A stretch of DNA of 64,000 bases from Chalara sp. BL73 (GCA_918026815.1 CAKJVC010000014.1:124001-188000), one strand, 5' to 3'. Shown: positions 30,858-42,878, counted from the stretch's first letter. A program made the numbers and translations. The notes: generated by a model from the letters alone, not told the origin.

Positions 30858-33800
30858 CTCTCGAAATTGGGCAGTACAGATGCTTTATATTTCTGGATGC
30901 ATAAGCTCATGTTGCCCCCATGCACCTCCTCGGTCCAAACAGGCATGCAAACGTACCTTCCCACGTTCCCTTGTCAATGGGTATGATTCGCGATAAAGAG
31001 TAAAGCCAAGAGTCTTGGGTATGGGGCATTAGTTGGGAGGGAACATTAGACAAAACTAGACACACTATTTTCGCAGAGGCTCCCAATGGCTCATGGTGGT
31101 ATCAGCATCTGATTTCGGTGGCCCCGTAAAGCTGTTATTAACCATAGGATCCCACAACGTGCAGATAGATGATTGACGGCGCAGCCAGCCTAAACGAAAG
31201 AAAGAAAGCCTTACGGCGGAGGCTGCCGAATTTCAATATATTGAGCACATATTGTAACCTTTCCAGGAGCTGTCGAGCTGGACATGGCACACGACCTTTT
31301 GCTGTATATGACATCTGGCTATTTAGCCAATTCGTGCGAATTCTAGCCAATGTTGCTTCGCGTTCTTCGTATTCTTGGCTGCTGCACAGCATCGATGTAC
31401 TCGTGAAACACAGAAAATGGAGAAGAGCCGAATCGATTTGTCGTGGCCATCCACTTCGGCTTCTTCAAATTGGAAGTCGTTATGACTGAAAGTTCCGGTA
31501 AGGTGGTAGCGGCGGATGAATCTCTTGGCAAAGTCTTAAAATTCTTGGCTGTCCGCTCCGCGCTGACCTGTGAGCGTCCTGTTTCTTACACGTGGGTGGG
31601 GGAATGGCTCGGAATAAAGCTTGGCATATTCAGCCATGCGACCACCAAATCTTGGCAGATTCTACGTTTGTTCTAGTTGGCATAATATTCCAAGACCCCA
31701 CTGGGTTCGAGAGAAGAAAAAAGGTAATCATCTCAAATTGAAGATCTAGATAGGTGATTCTATCGCCACTAATGATCTACAGGTATTTGATATCATGGGG
31801 ACAGAAGAGGCAAAAAAGCAAGTTTTGAAACATATCAAGACATTGAGATACGACGAAGCCATACGACATGTAATGTTGCTATGTCGAAAATGTGCTCCTC
31901 TCCGTCCTTCTAATAAGCCGAACCCTTTTTTTTCCTTGACGCCACATCCAGAGTTCGCTCCGTAATCAACCTGCTTCGAGACTCAATTACACACGTCGAA
32001 TTCTAGGGCGAATACACGGCTGTTGTACATTACAAACTTCACAAGGCTCCAAGAATATCAGTCTCCTATCTACAAGCTGCATAGGCAGCTCTCGAGGCAG
32101 ACAAATAGGCAGAGCGTCGTCCAAATTTTGGGCTGACTTGCGGCATATACTGACAGGAGCATGTACGGACATGCCCTCGCTTATAATTTCGCCCCCCTGA
32201 GTAGCCCTTTCATGGAAACGCTGGAGCTGCCATTCTGGCATTTCAGCATCTCGTTGTAGCCGAGGGAAAGTTCCAGGCTGTATACTATCTATTCTCGAAT
32301 CTTACAAGCTCTTTCAAGGTAAACTTGATACAAACCATGCCGCGTAGTAAAAGCAGGATCAACTTTATTGAGACTGCATCCCCTTCTTAATCATTCGATA
32401 TTAGCAAAGCAATATCTCTGGATCTGGTTGATAGTACCAAGATATTGGATGATCTTTCACAGAAAGGACACCTCAAAGGGTATCAACTGGATAGATGACT
32501 TGAAGAAAAAGTAGCGTCCAGCTCATTCCGGTTGTTGTGGTACTTTTCCCATCAATCTATTTCTCTTCTCAACTAGAAAATCGGGCTGTATGTCATCAAC
32601 ATCCTTCCATCCTCGTTTCTCGTAGCTTCCATCAACACTTTAAGCCATCAGCACACGTCGTATACGTTTCGTTCTTGCACTGCACGACCACCTTCTGTAC
32701 GCCTGCAAAGCACAGCATATCAAGACAAAAAGCGAGTCTCGACTATGAATCCCTCACCACACCTTCTAGCGCAACACTCGGGCCATGCAAACAAAATTAT
32801 GCCAAAAAATCCGCCTCACCCCTTAACTTACCTCAATCATACCTCCTTTGTCGACCCTTCGCTACCTCTGCTCAACAGCAGTAAACATATACTCTACTCC
32901 AAGGATCTGGAATCTCATCCAACAAGCACCAAGATACATCTGCAAGCTGGTATTGCCACCAACCTCCGAAACTCTCTTTCCGCCCTATACCATTGGTATG
33001 GATGATCCCCTCACTCTCTCTCGATACAATGTGAGCATCTACGAAAGAATGAAGGATGAGGAAGACATAGCTGGAGAGTGAGACGATGAGGAATGTTACA
33101 ATTGATGATAGTGAACATCTCGGAAATGACTTCAAATGTCTTGAATAGATCCCAGAAATGCCGTCAATTCCTAGAGGGAAAGCTTTCTTCCCACGAGCCC
33201 GAGTGCGTGATAACAACCTCTTCCGACAAACCTCGTTTACTCCCCCCCGAACTCCCGTATATACTCCCAGTTTTGCGCGGGCTCGTTCCAGTCGGTAGTT
33301 CTGATGAGTTACTGTCGTGAAAATAGCTTCTCCAACGACCCGATGCCGATTTCGACAACTGCTCCTTTACGTGATATCTCTTTATGTTGCATCAAGTTCT
33401 CTCATTGTACCTCTGATCTCACTTTCTTCAGTCTTTACCACCAAATTCGCACCACCCAGGAGATCGCTCAGCGCGTATTCAACGTTGCCCAGCATCACAC
33501 GTTCGGTGTTGCCATTCAATATGATCTAGAATCTGATCATCTATGTGAAAACCACAATATGCTGCCTTAAATGCGAATCTTTCACTATTGTGATGTATCT
33601 CCTACTCATAGATCAGCACCATACGGGTTACTAAGGCCTCGAAGCAGAGAGAATTTTGTTAATTTGTGAATGAAGTCAAGTCATGCGGCTGGTCTCTAAA
33701 GATTCTTTTGGTTTGTCAAAAGCCTGGTATAGGGAACAGTTTCGACGGCTGAGGTAGTAGCTTCTATTGATTAGGAAGACTCACCACGTTGAGAGAATCG

Positions 33801-34458
33801 GAAAGATTGCAGCTTGCGATTTTGGTGGCAGCTGAAGAGCTCGTAGAATCCTCTCAGGTGTAGGCGTTCTGATTGATCTCGGAGCAGCACCTGATGGCGG
33901 ATCTTTTCGGCCATGGTTCCGTTCCGCAGATTCTGGTAACTGTGCTCCTGCGCAATTTCTAGCCCCTATAACTAGTAATATTGCTTTACTCGCGCTTCCA
34001 CCATTTCCTTGGTTACTTGCAAACCTCTATTTTGCTCTTTGGATGTTATTGAGGCTCTGATTGTACAGGCAAAAACTAGCTGGTGTTTGTCGCGTCGAGC
34101 TTTGCTCATGTCATCCTGTTACAGCTTGGATACTTAGTACTTTCTAAGAATGTTGAATGTAAGCACAGGACTTGAAATCCTGCGGAATATTAACAATTGC
34201 TAGCATCTTAGGCTTATTGGAGTCGATCAAAGGCTCAGGCTCACAAGACCTTATGTTGGGAATAGGCCGAAGGGATCTCGTGGTATTCAAGGCATACATT
34301 TCATTGTGTGACTTCACTGTATTGAATTGGAAATGTTAACGTATGCTCACACTAACATATGGTCGTCGACAAAACAATCTACAGCCATCATCGAAACGCT
34401 TTCTTACCCAGCAGAAGCTCCACATTCCCCCTCGACACCCAAGCCCATCAAGACGGCA
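30858..34458. other. Long intergenic region, possible gene relics only
   Basis: 3.6 kb without a gene that I can support. Weak signals: a minus-strand stretch near 32160-32241 reading HERATQGGEIISEG, similar to the 'old yellow enzyme' active-site neighbourhood but isolated; an ATG-started 86-codon frame at 32745-33005 with no motif; and P450-like fragments near 33200-33530. They may be decayed genes. Confidence 0.35.
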
Positions 34459-36147
34459 TCACAACTCCGACTCAATCCGATAACTGCCCATCCTCCTCGG
34501 TGGTACCCTCTGGAAAAACATCTCGTCGATCTCCCCAAATGTCCGCCCCTTTAACTCTGGCACATAAAAGAACGAGCCCACACTCGCCACCGCCGCCAAA
34601 CCTCCAAATACGAACCCCACCTTCCCCTTCAAATTCCCGCTATCAGGATTGACCATATACGGAATTGCAAAGTTCATCGCTATGCCAAACACAGCCTGTG
34701 TAGCTGTCGCCAGCGCCGTTGTCCTCGCTCGCAACGCTGCGCTCGACGTCTCGCCTAATATCACGAACGCCATCGCACCAATGGTGAGGAAGTATACAAA
34801 TGCGTAGATGACGGTCGCGGACGCCTGGACCCATTTGGCGCCAGAGGAAGGCACCACATCCATAATGCCGATAAGGAGCAGAAGCGCAGTGAGTATGAAC
34901 ATACCCAGCAAGAATATCTTGCGCCGCCCATAAGAGTTGACGACAAACCAGGAGCAGAAATTACCAAGGACACCACACGCTGTGACGCCGACGCCGAGAT
35001 CAAACGAGTTAGATGTATCGAGGCCGGCGAGCTGGAAGAAGTAGGTTGAGTATCCGAGCACAAAGATGATGCCGACGAAGTGCTGGCACGCGAAGACACC
35101 AGTGGAGATACCGGTGCGGATTAGGTTAGTGCCGCGGAAGCAATCGAGGTAGGAAGGGGACTTTTGGGCGACTTCGTCAGCAATTGTACGTTCTATGTCT
35201 GCAAGTTTAGGGGAGATGTCAGTTTGAGCACCCCAGAGGCGCTGCAACGACCGGCGGGCTTTGTCGACTTGGCCTACACGAACGAGATGCCAGGGTGATT
35301 CTGGGGAGAAGATGAGTCCAACACTGAGGAAGACGGCGAAGAAGAGCTGGATTGCGAAGGGAGCTCGGTATGCCCATCTATCGGTCCTCTCACCAAAAAT
35401 CTTGATAACTGAGTTGGAGACCAATTGCCCAATAGCAATACCCAAATTGATACCCGCGGTAGAGATTCCCCTCAGAACTACAGGCGTAATCTCGGAGCAC
35501 ATCAGAGGACCCAGGGTCAGGTAAAAACCCAGACCAAAACCCAAGATGAGTTTGCTGACTAGAAAGCCAGCCTTAGAAGTCGTGACAACTTGTCCGATTA
35601 TGCCACCGCTGCAAATGAGAATTCCGGCCGCCAGGCTGGGCTTTCGACCTGCTCTGTCGGAGATCCAGCTGCAAATAAAGCCGCCTATGAACTGGCCAAC
35701 TGCGCCAATGATGTTAAATGCTGATTGCCAGTCTGCGGGCAGCACAGCCTGGCCGTCGAAGATATATCTGCGTCTCCAGTCAGCTTGGCGCTTCTTGACG
35801 GGTCCCATTAATGAATTAAGGAGAGACGTGACTTACCCAAAGTCTCTTCGGAATGAAGGCACGCCAATCATTGCTCCATTGACTTGAGCATCGAAACCCC
35901 TGTTGAAAGAGTTGGACACAGGTCTCGTGAGGAGGAAGGAGGTCATGGCAGCTTACCATCCCACGGCACACATTGCCCAAAAGAATGACCACCCAATAAT
36001 AGCCTTGTGGTATTTCCAGACATCACGAAAGGTGAGCTGATGCTCCGTCTCAGCATAGGCATGGTCGACTTTGCGATCTCCATTGGCAGCAGTTTCTGTG
36101 TGTTCAACAGCCTCAGGGCTTGGCGCGAGGGAGGAATCTTTCCCCAT
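34459..36147 (-). CDS. MFS sugar transporter (hexose/alpha-glucoside type)
   Basis: Exons 36147-35957, 35899-35837 and 35767-34459 give 520 residues. A plasma-membrane sugar:proton symporter of the MFS sugar porter family. Twelve transmembrane segments are evident. The signature loop between helices 2 and 3 reads SDRAGRKP, the sugar-porter PESPWHL block follows helix 6, and the second-half loop is NSYGRRK. The C-terminal PELKGRTFGEIDEMF is the PETKG-type motif. The N-terminus FFWAMCAVGWGFDAQVNGAMIGVPSF (formed across two introns) resembles maltose/alpha-glucoside permeases, so a di- or oligosaccharide is a likely cargo. The gene is followed on the same strand by an intracellular GH5 and a Zn2Cys6 regulator. 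Three ATATTCCGC motifs stand in its promoter. Confidence 0.92.
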
Positions 36148-36373
36148 GTTTCGACTACTTGGTAGCGATGGTAGTTCTTGCCAAATGGCAGTGAAAATCA
36201 GCGATTTCTTTATCGTAAGGGGGAAAAAACAATATGTGTGATGATGGTGATCGACAGCATGACCAGCTTCGTGAGATTTCGCGTCGTCTTATAGTTTTTT
36301 TTCAGTCAATACTTGTCGCTACATATGGGACCACATCCGCACATGGAGGAGATCCGGGGTAAGGCCCTGAAAC

Positions 36374-36514
36374 ATATTCCGCATCCCCAGCTCTCCACGC
36401 GCCTAGCCGAATTCTGGGGATGAAGCGATATTCCGCGGTAGTGTCTCAGGTTTATATTCCTAAGGTCGGGTTAGCCCCATCTTGGCCAGTCATGCCTGGA
36501 AGACGATATTCCGC
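36374..36514 (-). promoter_or_regulatory. Three ATATTCCGC motifs upstream of the sugar transporter
   Basis: Exact ATATTCCGC copies start at 36374, 36428 and 36506 in the same orientation, 227-367 bp upstream of the transporter ATG. Each contains a CCG triplet on one strand (CGG on the other), the core recognised by Zn2Cys6 proteins. The neighbouring regulator at 38.7-40.5 kb is a candidate binder; this is inference. The rest of 36148-36923 shows no gene. Confidence 0.4.
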
Positions 36515-36923
36515 GACAATTTCTCCACCAAACTTTACCACTTTCGGCGTTGCTACTGGAATAGCCTTTTAAGAGAATCTTGTTGCCGGAAACGCCTCAT
36601 TGTGGCGCTCGCTATAGTGGTCTAATTTGGAGGCTAAATGCCTTGGTCAGTCGCTTTATAGTAATATTCATGGAATTTTTTGCTCGAACTTATTCTTGTC
36701 AACGAGTGGAATATTTGCAAGTCTAGTACAGGATATGTGAGTTTGGAACTATCGGACTTTCGGCGCACATTGGGCAGAGGACTGCAAGTGACGAGTGAGC
36801 CATCTGTTCTAGACATTTAGAAGAAGCACCTCAAAGGCTGTAACGAATGCCAGAAATCAGAACTGTTGCGCTTGCACTAAAATTTAATAAGTGCTAGAAT
36901 ATTTCTATGAATACAGTTGCTTA

Positions 36924-38483
36924 TTACTCTACATAAAATCTCGCATCCTCCTTCAAAATCAGGTTCAACTCATCCCTAACAACACAATTCTCAAACTTGA
37001 AACTCGCCGCCAGCTCATCAAGCTCTTCTTCACTCTTTCCGCGAAAGAGCTCTGCCATTTCCAAACCCATATACTCGCTCAGTAAACACTCTCTTACCAC
37101 CCTTTCCACCTGCCTCTCAAAAGTCCAAAGTGGAGACGGGTATTTAATAGCCCGCAGATGCTCAGGCACCATCTCTTTCAGATGCTTAAGAAACGGATCA
37201 TAAACATGAGCCACTTTGCTGTCCGAGCATCCCCAGAAGTCCAAATTGAGCGCCTTCTTCTTCACCAGAAATGATGAGATGAGCTGCATATATGGTGATG
37301 AAGGCGAGATGTGTACCATGCCTTGGTATCCGATATCCTTATAAAGCCAGATAGACCAGGACACGTCTGTCTCTCTATATATAGACAATTGTTCCCTGAG
37401 CAGCTCGAAACGTTGTGAATTGGTAGTGGCGAAGTCCTTGTCATCTTCAGCAGATGCGTAGACGGGCCCAAACTCGCCATTCCAAATTGGCACTCCCTTC
37501 TCTCTCATGAAGGCCACTTTTCGCTCAAAACTCTTTCGTAGCTTCGCTTTTTGAGTTGAAGTCCCAAGATATGCCTCTCCAGTTGGAAACCCCATCATCG
37601 AGTAGTCGTGGCATGCATATACTGTGTTGGAGAGAGGTGTGGATGGGAAGTGCGAGAAATCCATAGCGTAGGTATTCCCATCTATGAAGAGAACATGATC
37701 AGGGTCGACCTCCCTTATCGCTTTCTCAACTCGATTGTAGAAATTGATAAGATTGATATGCTCTGGGTCTGCAGGCTCGTTAAGTGGATTGTAGCCTGCG
37801 ATAAAGGGGTTCCCTCGATAATGTTTTGCTAATGCTACCCAGAGGTTGATCATTCGATCTTGGAACTCTTTAAATTTCCAAAATAGCGCTTTACTTGTTC
37901 CAGAATCAGAATGCCAGTCTTGATTTTGACCACCTGGAACAGCGTGAAGATCAAGGATGACGTAGAGATTCTGCTCCGCACAAAGGTTGACGATACGATC
38001 GAGAAGTTGGAATCCTTCCTCTTTGTATATTCCAGGATTGAGGTCATCTTCAAAATGGCGATAGTTGAAAGGCACCCGAAGGCAGTTCACGCCAAGGGAG
38101 GCAAAAAAATTGGCATCAGATGAAGTGAAGAAGTAGTCCAGAAACCTGTCAAAGAAAAATTTGTACTTTTCCGGACCCAGAACAGAGAGCATGGCTGCAC
38201 GGTGTTCCGACTCGTGACCTGAGAATCCTGTAATGAAGTTCTCCATGTTGAGATGCCCACCAAGTCCAGCACCCTTGAGCACTACCTTTCGTCCATTGCC
38301 GTCAACGAGGCCCGTACCGCTGACCTTTATAATGGTTTTGATCGGATGTTCTTTACAATCCGCTGGTGAACCCATCCCTTTTGTTAAGTCATATATGGGC
38401 GAAGAAACCGTCTTTGCTCGTAAACCGTTTGTCATATATGGACCGTTGCCGTTCGAGATGATAGCAGAATCTGCTGCGTGCAT
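36924..38483 (-). CDS. Intracellular GH5 glycoside hydrolase
   Basis: An uninterrupted frame of 519 residues with no signal peptide, so the enzyme is probably cytosolic. The TIM-barrel family 5 core begins at VVLKGAGLGGHLNMENFITGF. It includes LGVNCLRVPFNYRHFEDD, LDLHAVPGGQNQDWHSD, the acid/base Glu in GYNPLNEPADP and the nucleophile Glu in IWNGEFGPVYA. The sequence type is that of fungal GH5 enzymes annotated variously as cellulase-like or beta-glucosidase-like; the substrate cannot be read from the sequence. The position between an MFS sugar transporter and a Zn2Cys6 regulator, all on the minus strand, suggests hydrolysis of an imported glucoside. Confidence 0.88.
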   Translation of the reverse strand: MHAADSAIISNGNGPYMTNGLRAKTVSSPIYDLTKGMGSPADCKEHPIKTIIKVSGTGLVDGNGRKVVLKGAGLGGHLNMENFITGFSGHESEHRAAMLSVLGPEKYKFFFDRFLDYFFTSSDANFFASLGVNCLRVPFNYRHFEDDLNPGIYKEEGFQLLDRIVNLCAEQNLYVILDLHAVPGGQNQDWHSDSGTSKALFWKFKEFQDRMINLWVALAKHYRGNPFIAGYNPLNEPADPEHINLINFYNRVEKAIREVDPDHVLFIDGNTYAMDFSHFPSTPLSNTVYACHDYSMMGFPTGEAYLGTSTQKAKLRKSFERKVAFMREKGVPIWNGEFGPVYASAEDDKDFATTNSQRFELLREQLSIYRETDVSWSIWLYKDIGYQGMVHISPSSPYMQLISSFLVKKKALNLDFWGCSDSKVAHVYDPFLKHLKEMVPEHLRAIKYPSPLWTFERQVERVVRECLLSEYMGLEMAELFRGKSEEELDELAASFKFENCVVRDELNLILKEDARFYVE

Positions 38484-38723
38484 TGTGATGAAAACCGTAG
38501 GAAAGATATTCAGTCAGTGATGAAAACAATAAGGGTATAGCTCAGTCAAAACTTCTCAAAGGCATCTATAAAATATAAATAGGTGAATGGAAGAGGAGGG
38601 AAAGCGAGAAGGCTGTACCCCATGCCCCGCTGCCGAGCATATGCCGACCCCGCAGCGACACTCCGCGAACCCTGCCAACTGCAGGATGTTGGTCCACTTG
38701 TGGGTAGAGATTGAATCTTCCAA

Positions 38724-40508
38724 TTATACAGATGCCAATAACTCCTCCAAGATATGGAGGCGGTCACCCGCATCACCTACTTCGTGCTCCCAGAATCGCA
38801 GCATTTCTATCACGTCAATAACAGCGCCATCCCACCCATCTAGAAGCAGCCCAGCTGCATGGGTGGTCCGAGCGGCGGCAAGAATTACCAGAGCGCTTCT
38901 GGTACAAGACTGAATCATAAACCACGTCCCGTGATGGCGGTGCGTGAAGCCTGGCTTGTTGCGTTGGATTCTTTCAATACAGCAATTCAGTCCTTTCTGG
39001 CCATATTCTTCAACAACTGCTGCTCTCGGTCCTTGCTCTTGATTAATGGCCGCCTCCACAAATGGCCAATATATCAGCTCATAGAAATTCATTAAATGTC
39101 CTCTCAGAATAAACTTCAGTACATCATCATCAGCCTCTGGCGTCTGCAAACTCATCATTCCTGGCAAGGAATGTATCCATGTGTTGACTTGCTCTTCGTA
39201 AGACAGCACCGAGTCCGACAGCTCCGCGAATGCCAAGTGCTCATAACTCGGACGCTGAGTATGACAGATTTCATTGCGAACTCGTGCATCCAGCCTTCTC
39301 AAGGATATTTCAGCCAGATAATAGTACCATTCTCTGTGTTCTTGCTTGCCACTCTCTGACGGTGGAGTCGGGAAGAGACGTGGGTACATATAACCATTTA
39401 GTGTAAAATCGGGCAATTGAAGATGCTGCCGTAATTCAATCTCTGATTTCCAACAGGTCCAATATACACTCTCCTCTGAAGGAGGTCCTCTTAAACTCTC
39501 GGACACAGTGTTCCGCTCGAGCGGAAGTGATTGCATAGCAAAATCAAATTCTTGACAACAGGCCAGCGCCTGAACAAAATGTCTCCACGCTTGGATGGGT
39601 TGAAGGACGGACATCAAGTATACGCCGGAGAAAAAGAAGCACTGGGCCTCAACAACTCCTCCTTTTCCAAGCAAAGTTCCAATTCGCTTTTGGGACGCAG
39701 TAAAGTAAGAGTTTGCTCGAGCAGTATTTGTTGAGTCGGGAGACGATGTGCCGAATGATGAGGCTATAGAGCCTAAAGCATAGATCAGTAGAACCAAGCA
39801 TGACTCTGCATCCCAACCAAACCCATCAAGACTAACACGCTGCACCATCTGACGAACGATTTTCTCATCCAAAATTGGATTTTTGACATGAACGTGCTGA
39901 AGGAAGATTTCCAGAAGCTTCATGCCGGTGTTGCAATCCAGATCACCAATAGAAACATATGCATCAGAGGCCGGTGATTGGGAAATTCCATCCAGCGGGG
40001 CCTTCCGTAGCAGCGACTTTACATTCAAGTGTGCATCGTATCGACCTTCGAAAACGGGCCATGAGAGCACGTCTGTAATGCTAATGCAAAGAGTATGAAA
40101 GCTGGGTTCTGATTCAATCGTATTTGTATCGTTCAGTACCGCAGCACCTTGTGGTACCTGCTGTGGCAGGTTCGAATATTGCGCATGTTGTGTTTGGTGC
40201 AACAGCTGTGAGTGCTGCAATGCCAGTGTCTCTTCGAGCTGATCCAATCGTTCAAGAATCTTGAGGCTCGCAGGGTCAAAGGGCGAAAGATCCACTGGGG
40301 AGGAAATGCATTTCGCTCCAACTCTCTCGCAAAAAGAACAAGAAGGTTTCTTGTTGTCACATTTGGTCCTTCTGGCTCTGCACACCTGACAAGCTGTGAC
40401 GGCGCGCTTTCGGGGATAAGCCGCTGTTCCTCGTGGGGCCGGCCGCTTGCTGATCAACTGAGGAGTGTCTGACACGGGCGAGATTGGCGATCCGAGAGAC
40501 GGGCCCAT
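38724..40508 (-). CDS. Zn2Cys6 transcription factor beside the GH5 and transporter genes
   Basis: An uninterrupted frame. I place the start at the ATG at 40508 (594 residues); an in-frame ATG at 40631 would add 41 residues without a motif. The binuclear zinc cluster has C-x2-C-x6-C-x6-C-x2-C-x6-C spacing (ACQVCRARRTKCDNKKPSC...), followed by a basic linker and a short coiled coil (ILERLDQLEETLALQHSQ). The middle homology domain covers the remainder (HVHVKNPILDEKIVRQMV, SCLVLLIYALGSIASSF, WRHFVQALACCQEFDF). It is a nuclear regulator, probably of the two adjacent sugar-use genes, by neighbourhood only. Confidence 0.88.
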   Translation of the reverse strand: MGPSLGSPISPVSDTPQLISKRPAPRGTAAYPRKRAVTACQVCRARRTKCDNKKPSCSFCERVGAKCISSPVDLSPFDPASLKILERLDQLEETLALQHSQLLHQTQHAQYSNLPQQVPQGAAVLNDTNTIESEPSFHTLCISITDVLSWPVFEGRYDAHLNVKSLLRKAPLDGISQSPASDAYVSIGDLDCNTGMKLLEIFLQHVHVKNPILDEKIVRQMVQRVSLDGFGWDAESCLVLLIYALGSIASSFGTSSPDSTNTARANSYFTASQKRIGTLLGKGGVVEAQCFFFSGVYLMSVLQPIQAWRHFVQALACCQEFDFAMQSLPLERNTVSESLRGPPSEESVYWTCWKSEIELRQHLQLPDFTLNGYMYPRLFPTPPSESGKQEHREWYYYLAEISLRRLDARVRNEICHTQRPSYEHLAFAELSDSVLSYEEQVNTWIHSLPGMMSLQTPEADDDVLKFILRGHLMNFYELIYWPFVEAAINQEQGPRAAVVEEYGQKGLNCCIERIQRNKPGFTHRHHGTWFMIQSCTRSALVILAAARTTHAAGLLLDGWDGAVIDVIEMLRFWEHEVGDAGDRLHILEELLASV

Positions 40509-40631
40509 TGCAAGGGATGGAGGGTACAGGTTCAGGTCAGCACCCCTTCTCGACAACGGAGAGCATGTCGAGAAGATGGAAATCTGGATTGATCGCGGAG
40601 TGTCGCCGATGTCGAATCCAGCATTTGGCAC

Positions 40632-41359
40632 ATTACGCTAGCCTGGTCAGGCGATGCGGGGAAATATGGCCTACTAGTCAGGACTTCCCCGCAACACCTT
40701 AGCGACCAGATATCTAGAACAGGGTGAACTGCTGGGGATATCTAGCGGATCTCAGGAGGAACTACCGAAACATAGGTTTTAATCTGCTCAGTATTATATA
40801 GTAAATTAATGCGTTTAAAAAATGCTTAAAATGAAAAGTAAACTTTATGACATAATGGTGTTAGCTAAGGCCTTGCAAGTTCCTCGGTACAGGTTTCGAG
40901 TGCGACTGGGAAACCAGAAATTCGTATATGCAAGTAAACACATTAGTATTATAGATTATTAATGAACGTTATTTTGCACTTTTCAATATCGTTTTCGCAG
41001 GGTAATGGAAATATCGCAAATAGAATATTTTGATTTGTAGACTTGCATCAAACATGGAGAAACATCAGATCTGTCGTCAAAAGCATCCATCCAAATGAAA
41101 AGATCCTTAGATTCTTATCTGAACTTCTGGTGATGATCGGTACCTAGGAGGTAGTTCTGTAAAGATAAACATGCTCTTTTGCAACACAGAGAGAGAGTTG
41201 TGCATCATCCCGGTTAGATATCGCAGGAAGAGCATATCACAACTTTTGAAATCCGGCAATGAGAATATTTTATAAAGAGTTAACATCAATGCTCATCTAG
41301 GTATCTCATACGGCTGGCAATCAAACTGCGCCTTGAGACTGGGAACCCATCGCCATAGC
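40632..41359. other. AT-rich intergenic
   Basis: No gene recognised. Composition is strongly A/T-rich around 40780-41060. Confidence 0.5.
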
Positions 41360-42499
41360 TTACTTTTGTACTTCTTTACTATAATCAATCCTCATCTCAT
41401 TGACCGCATCAGTCAAGCCTTGAAGGATCTCTCCGGTTACTTGCTCACGGACCCTGCCCTTCTTCGCCACTATATTTACCAATTCGTCTCTGCGCTTCTC
41501 CAGCTCCAAGAGCCGATTCAGGCTCTCTCGGCGTTCAGATGTGTAACCACAGAGCTCCATCAAGATGTCTTGGCTCAGCGTCATTGCCCGATTCTCGAAG
41601 CCTAAATAAAGATCAGGCTGTTCTCGTGCTACCTTCCTGCATAGCTCCTCATTCTTCATTTCAATAGCTAACATTTCTTCCTCGACGTCTCTTATTCCTC
41701 GATAAGCATCCAGTCGAGCATCCGTTATCTTTTGCTGAAGCTTCTTGATCAATTCTTGTAGCTCTGTCTCGACGAGGGAGATAATTGCAGCGTTCTCTTC
41801 GTCCATCAAAAGCTTGCAAAACTGCACCATATCCCTTATCATCATGTGAATCTGCTCAACTGTGAATATCTCAGTGGGGTTTTGAGCCCAATTTTGAATA
41901 AGGCCCGATCGGCATGAATATATTTCGAATAATAGGAGTCCAGGTCCATTTGCTAGATGGAGTGCAGCGGCCGGTGCCATTCGCTGCTTCCATATCATCC
42001 TCCAGTAGTTTGGCAAGTCCACTGCTCGCGGGGTATTTTCGGATAGATATATTGAGAGAGACTCGGGATACAAGTGCAGCAAGTTCTTCTTTGACCAGTG
42101 AAAGAAAACTGCCCCCATTGTTTCATAGACTTTGAGGATCACTGACTGTAGCTCTTTGCTGAAGAAAGCTTGAGTCTTAGATAGGATATTATGATAAGGA
42201 CCATGACGGAGATATTGCCCCGTCTCCGTCTGCATACAGAAGTCTGGGCCTACCATACGTTAGTATCCATGGAGTCCATGAAAATGATATTTTTTACATT
42301 GCAATATAACCAGATCTTCGTTCGTTATTACTTCAGGATGTAAGATGTGAGGAACCCCCCGGATTTTTTGCTCGTCTGATACTTCTTCACCATAATTCCC
42401 ATCTCTTTGTTCTTCCCCCGCTTCCGAGCCCCTTCTTCTCTTCTTTAGTGAAGCATCAGAGACAGGATGGGCAGCTAGCTTGGTACTGGTGTTAAACAT
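41360..42499 (-). CDS. Coiled-coil protein of unknown function, two exons
   Basis: Exons 42499-42298 and 42249-41360 (363 residues) are joined by a 48 bp intron with a textbook TACTAAC branch point. I do not recognise the family. The N-terminal 45 residues are charged, with a possible nuclear signal (KKRRRGSEAGEEQ). The middle is alpha-helical and rich in aromatic residues (YWRMIWKQRMAPAAALHLANGP). A long coiled coil (about 195-345, heptads with LIKKLQQKI, EEEMLAIEMKNEEL, LNRLLELEKRRDEL) ends the protein. A mobile-element or dynamin-stalk origin was considered but no diagnostic motif was found. Confidence 0.6.
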
Positions 42500-42533
42500 T
42501 TTCTTACTAGAAGGGTACGAGCGAGCTACAAAT

Positions 42534-42878
42534 TCAGTTCGCTTTAGCTTTGATTTCTAGAACACAGAAATAATCAGGAATATCCAATACCTCAGCTGTT
42601 CTTCTAGCGCTCAAGCTACCGATGCCTTCTAGGATTGAAGATCGATTGATATAGGTATGGATCACAAAGATTCTGGGAGTTTTGTCGCCAATTAGCACTT
42701 TCGATGTGAAGCCACGAAGGTTGTTTGCGTGCAATTGAAGAGCGATGCGAGAATGCACCTCTGGGGTGAGATATAAGGTGGAGGTAATTTTGAAATTACG
42801 AAACTTTGGAGTGTGATTGTGGGTACGACGCGTAGATAACTCCTTGAGAAGGTATTCACTTTGCAGCAACCTCGTCAC
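42534..42878 (-). CDS. Hypothetical frame upstream of the coiled-coil gene
   Basis: An ATG-started frame of 114 codons on the same strand as the coiled-coil gene, with its stop 35 bp before that gene's start. The composition looks coding (FKITSTLYLTPEVHSRIALQ, VLDIPDYFCVLEIKAKAN) and no domain is recognised. It might be an upstream part of the same gene if the annotated start or an intron is wrong, but I found no splice pair that joins them. Confidence 0.35.
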   Translation of the reverse strand: MTRLLQSEYLLKELSTRRTHNHTPKFRNFKITSTLYLTPEVHSRIALQLHANNLRGFTSKVLIGDKTPRIFVIHTYINRSSILEGIGSLSARRTAEVLDIPDYFCVLEIKAKAN

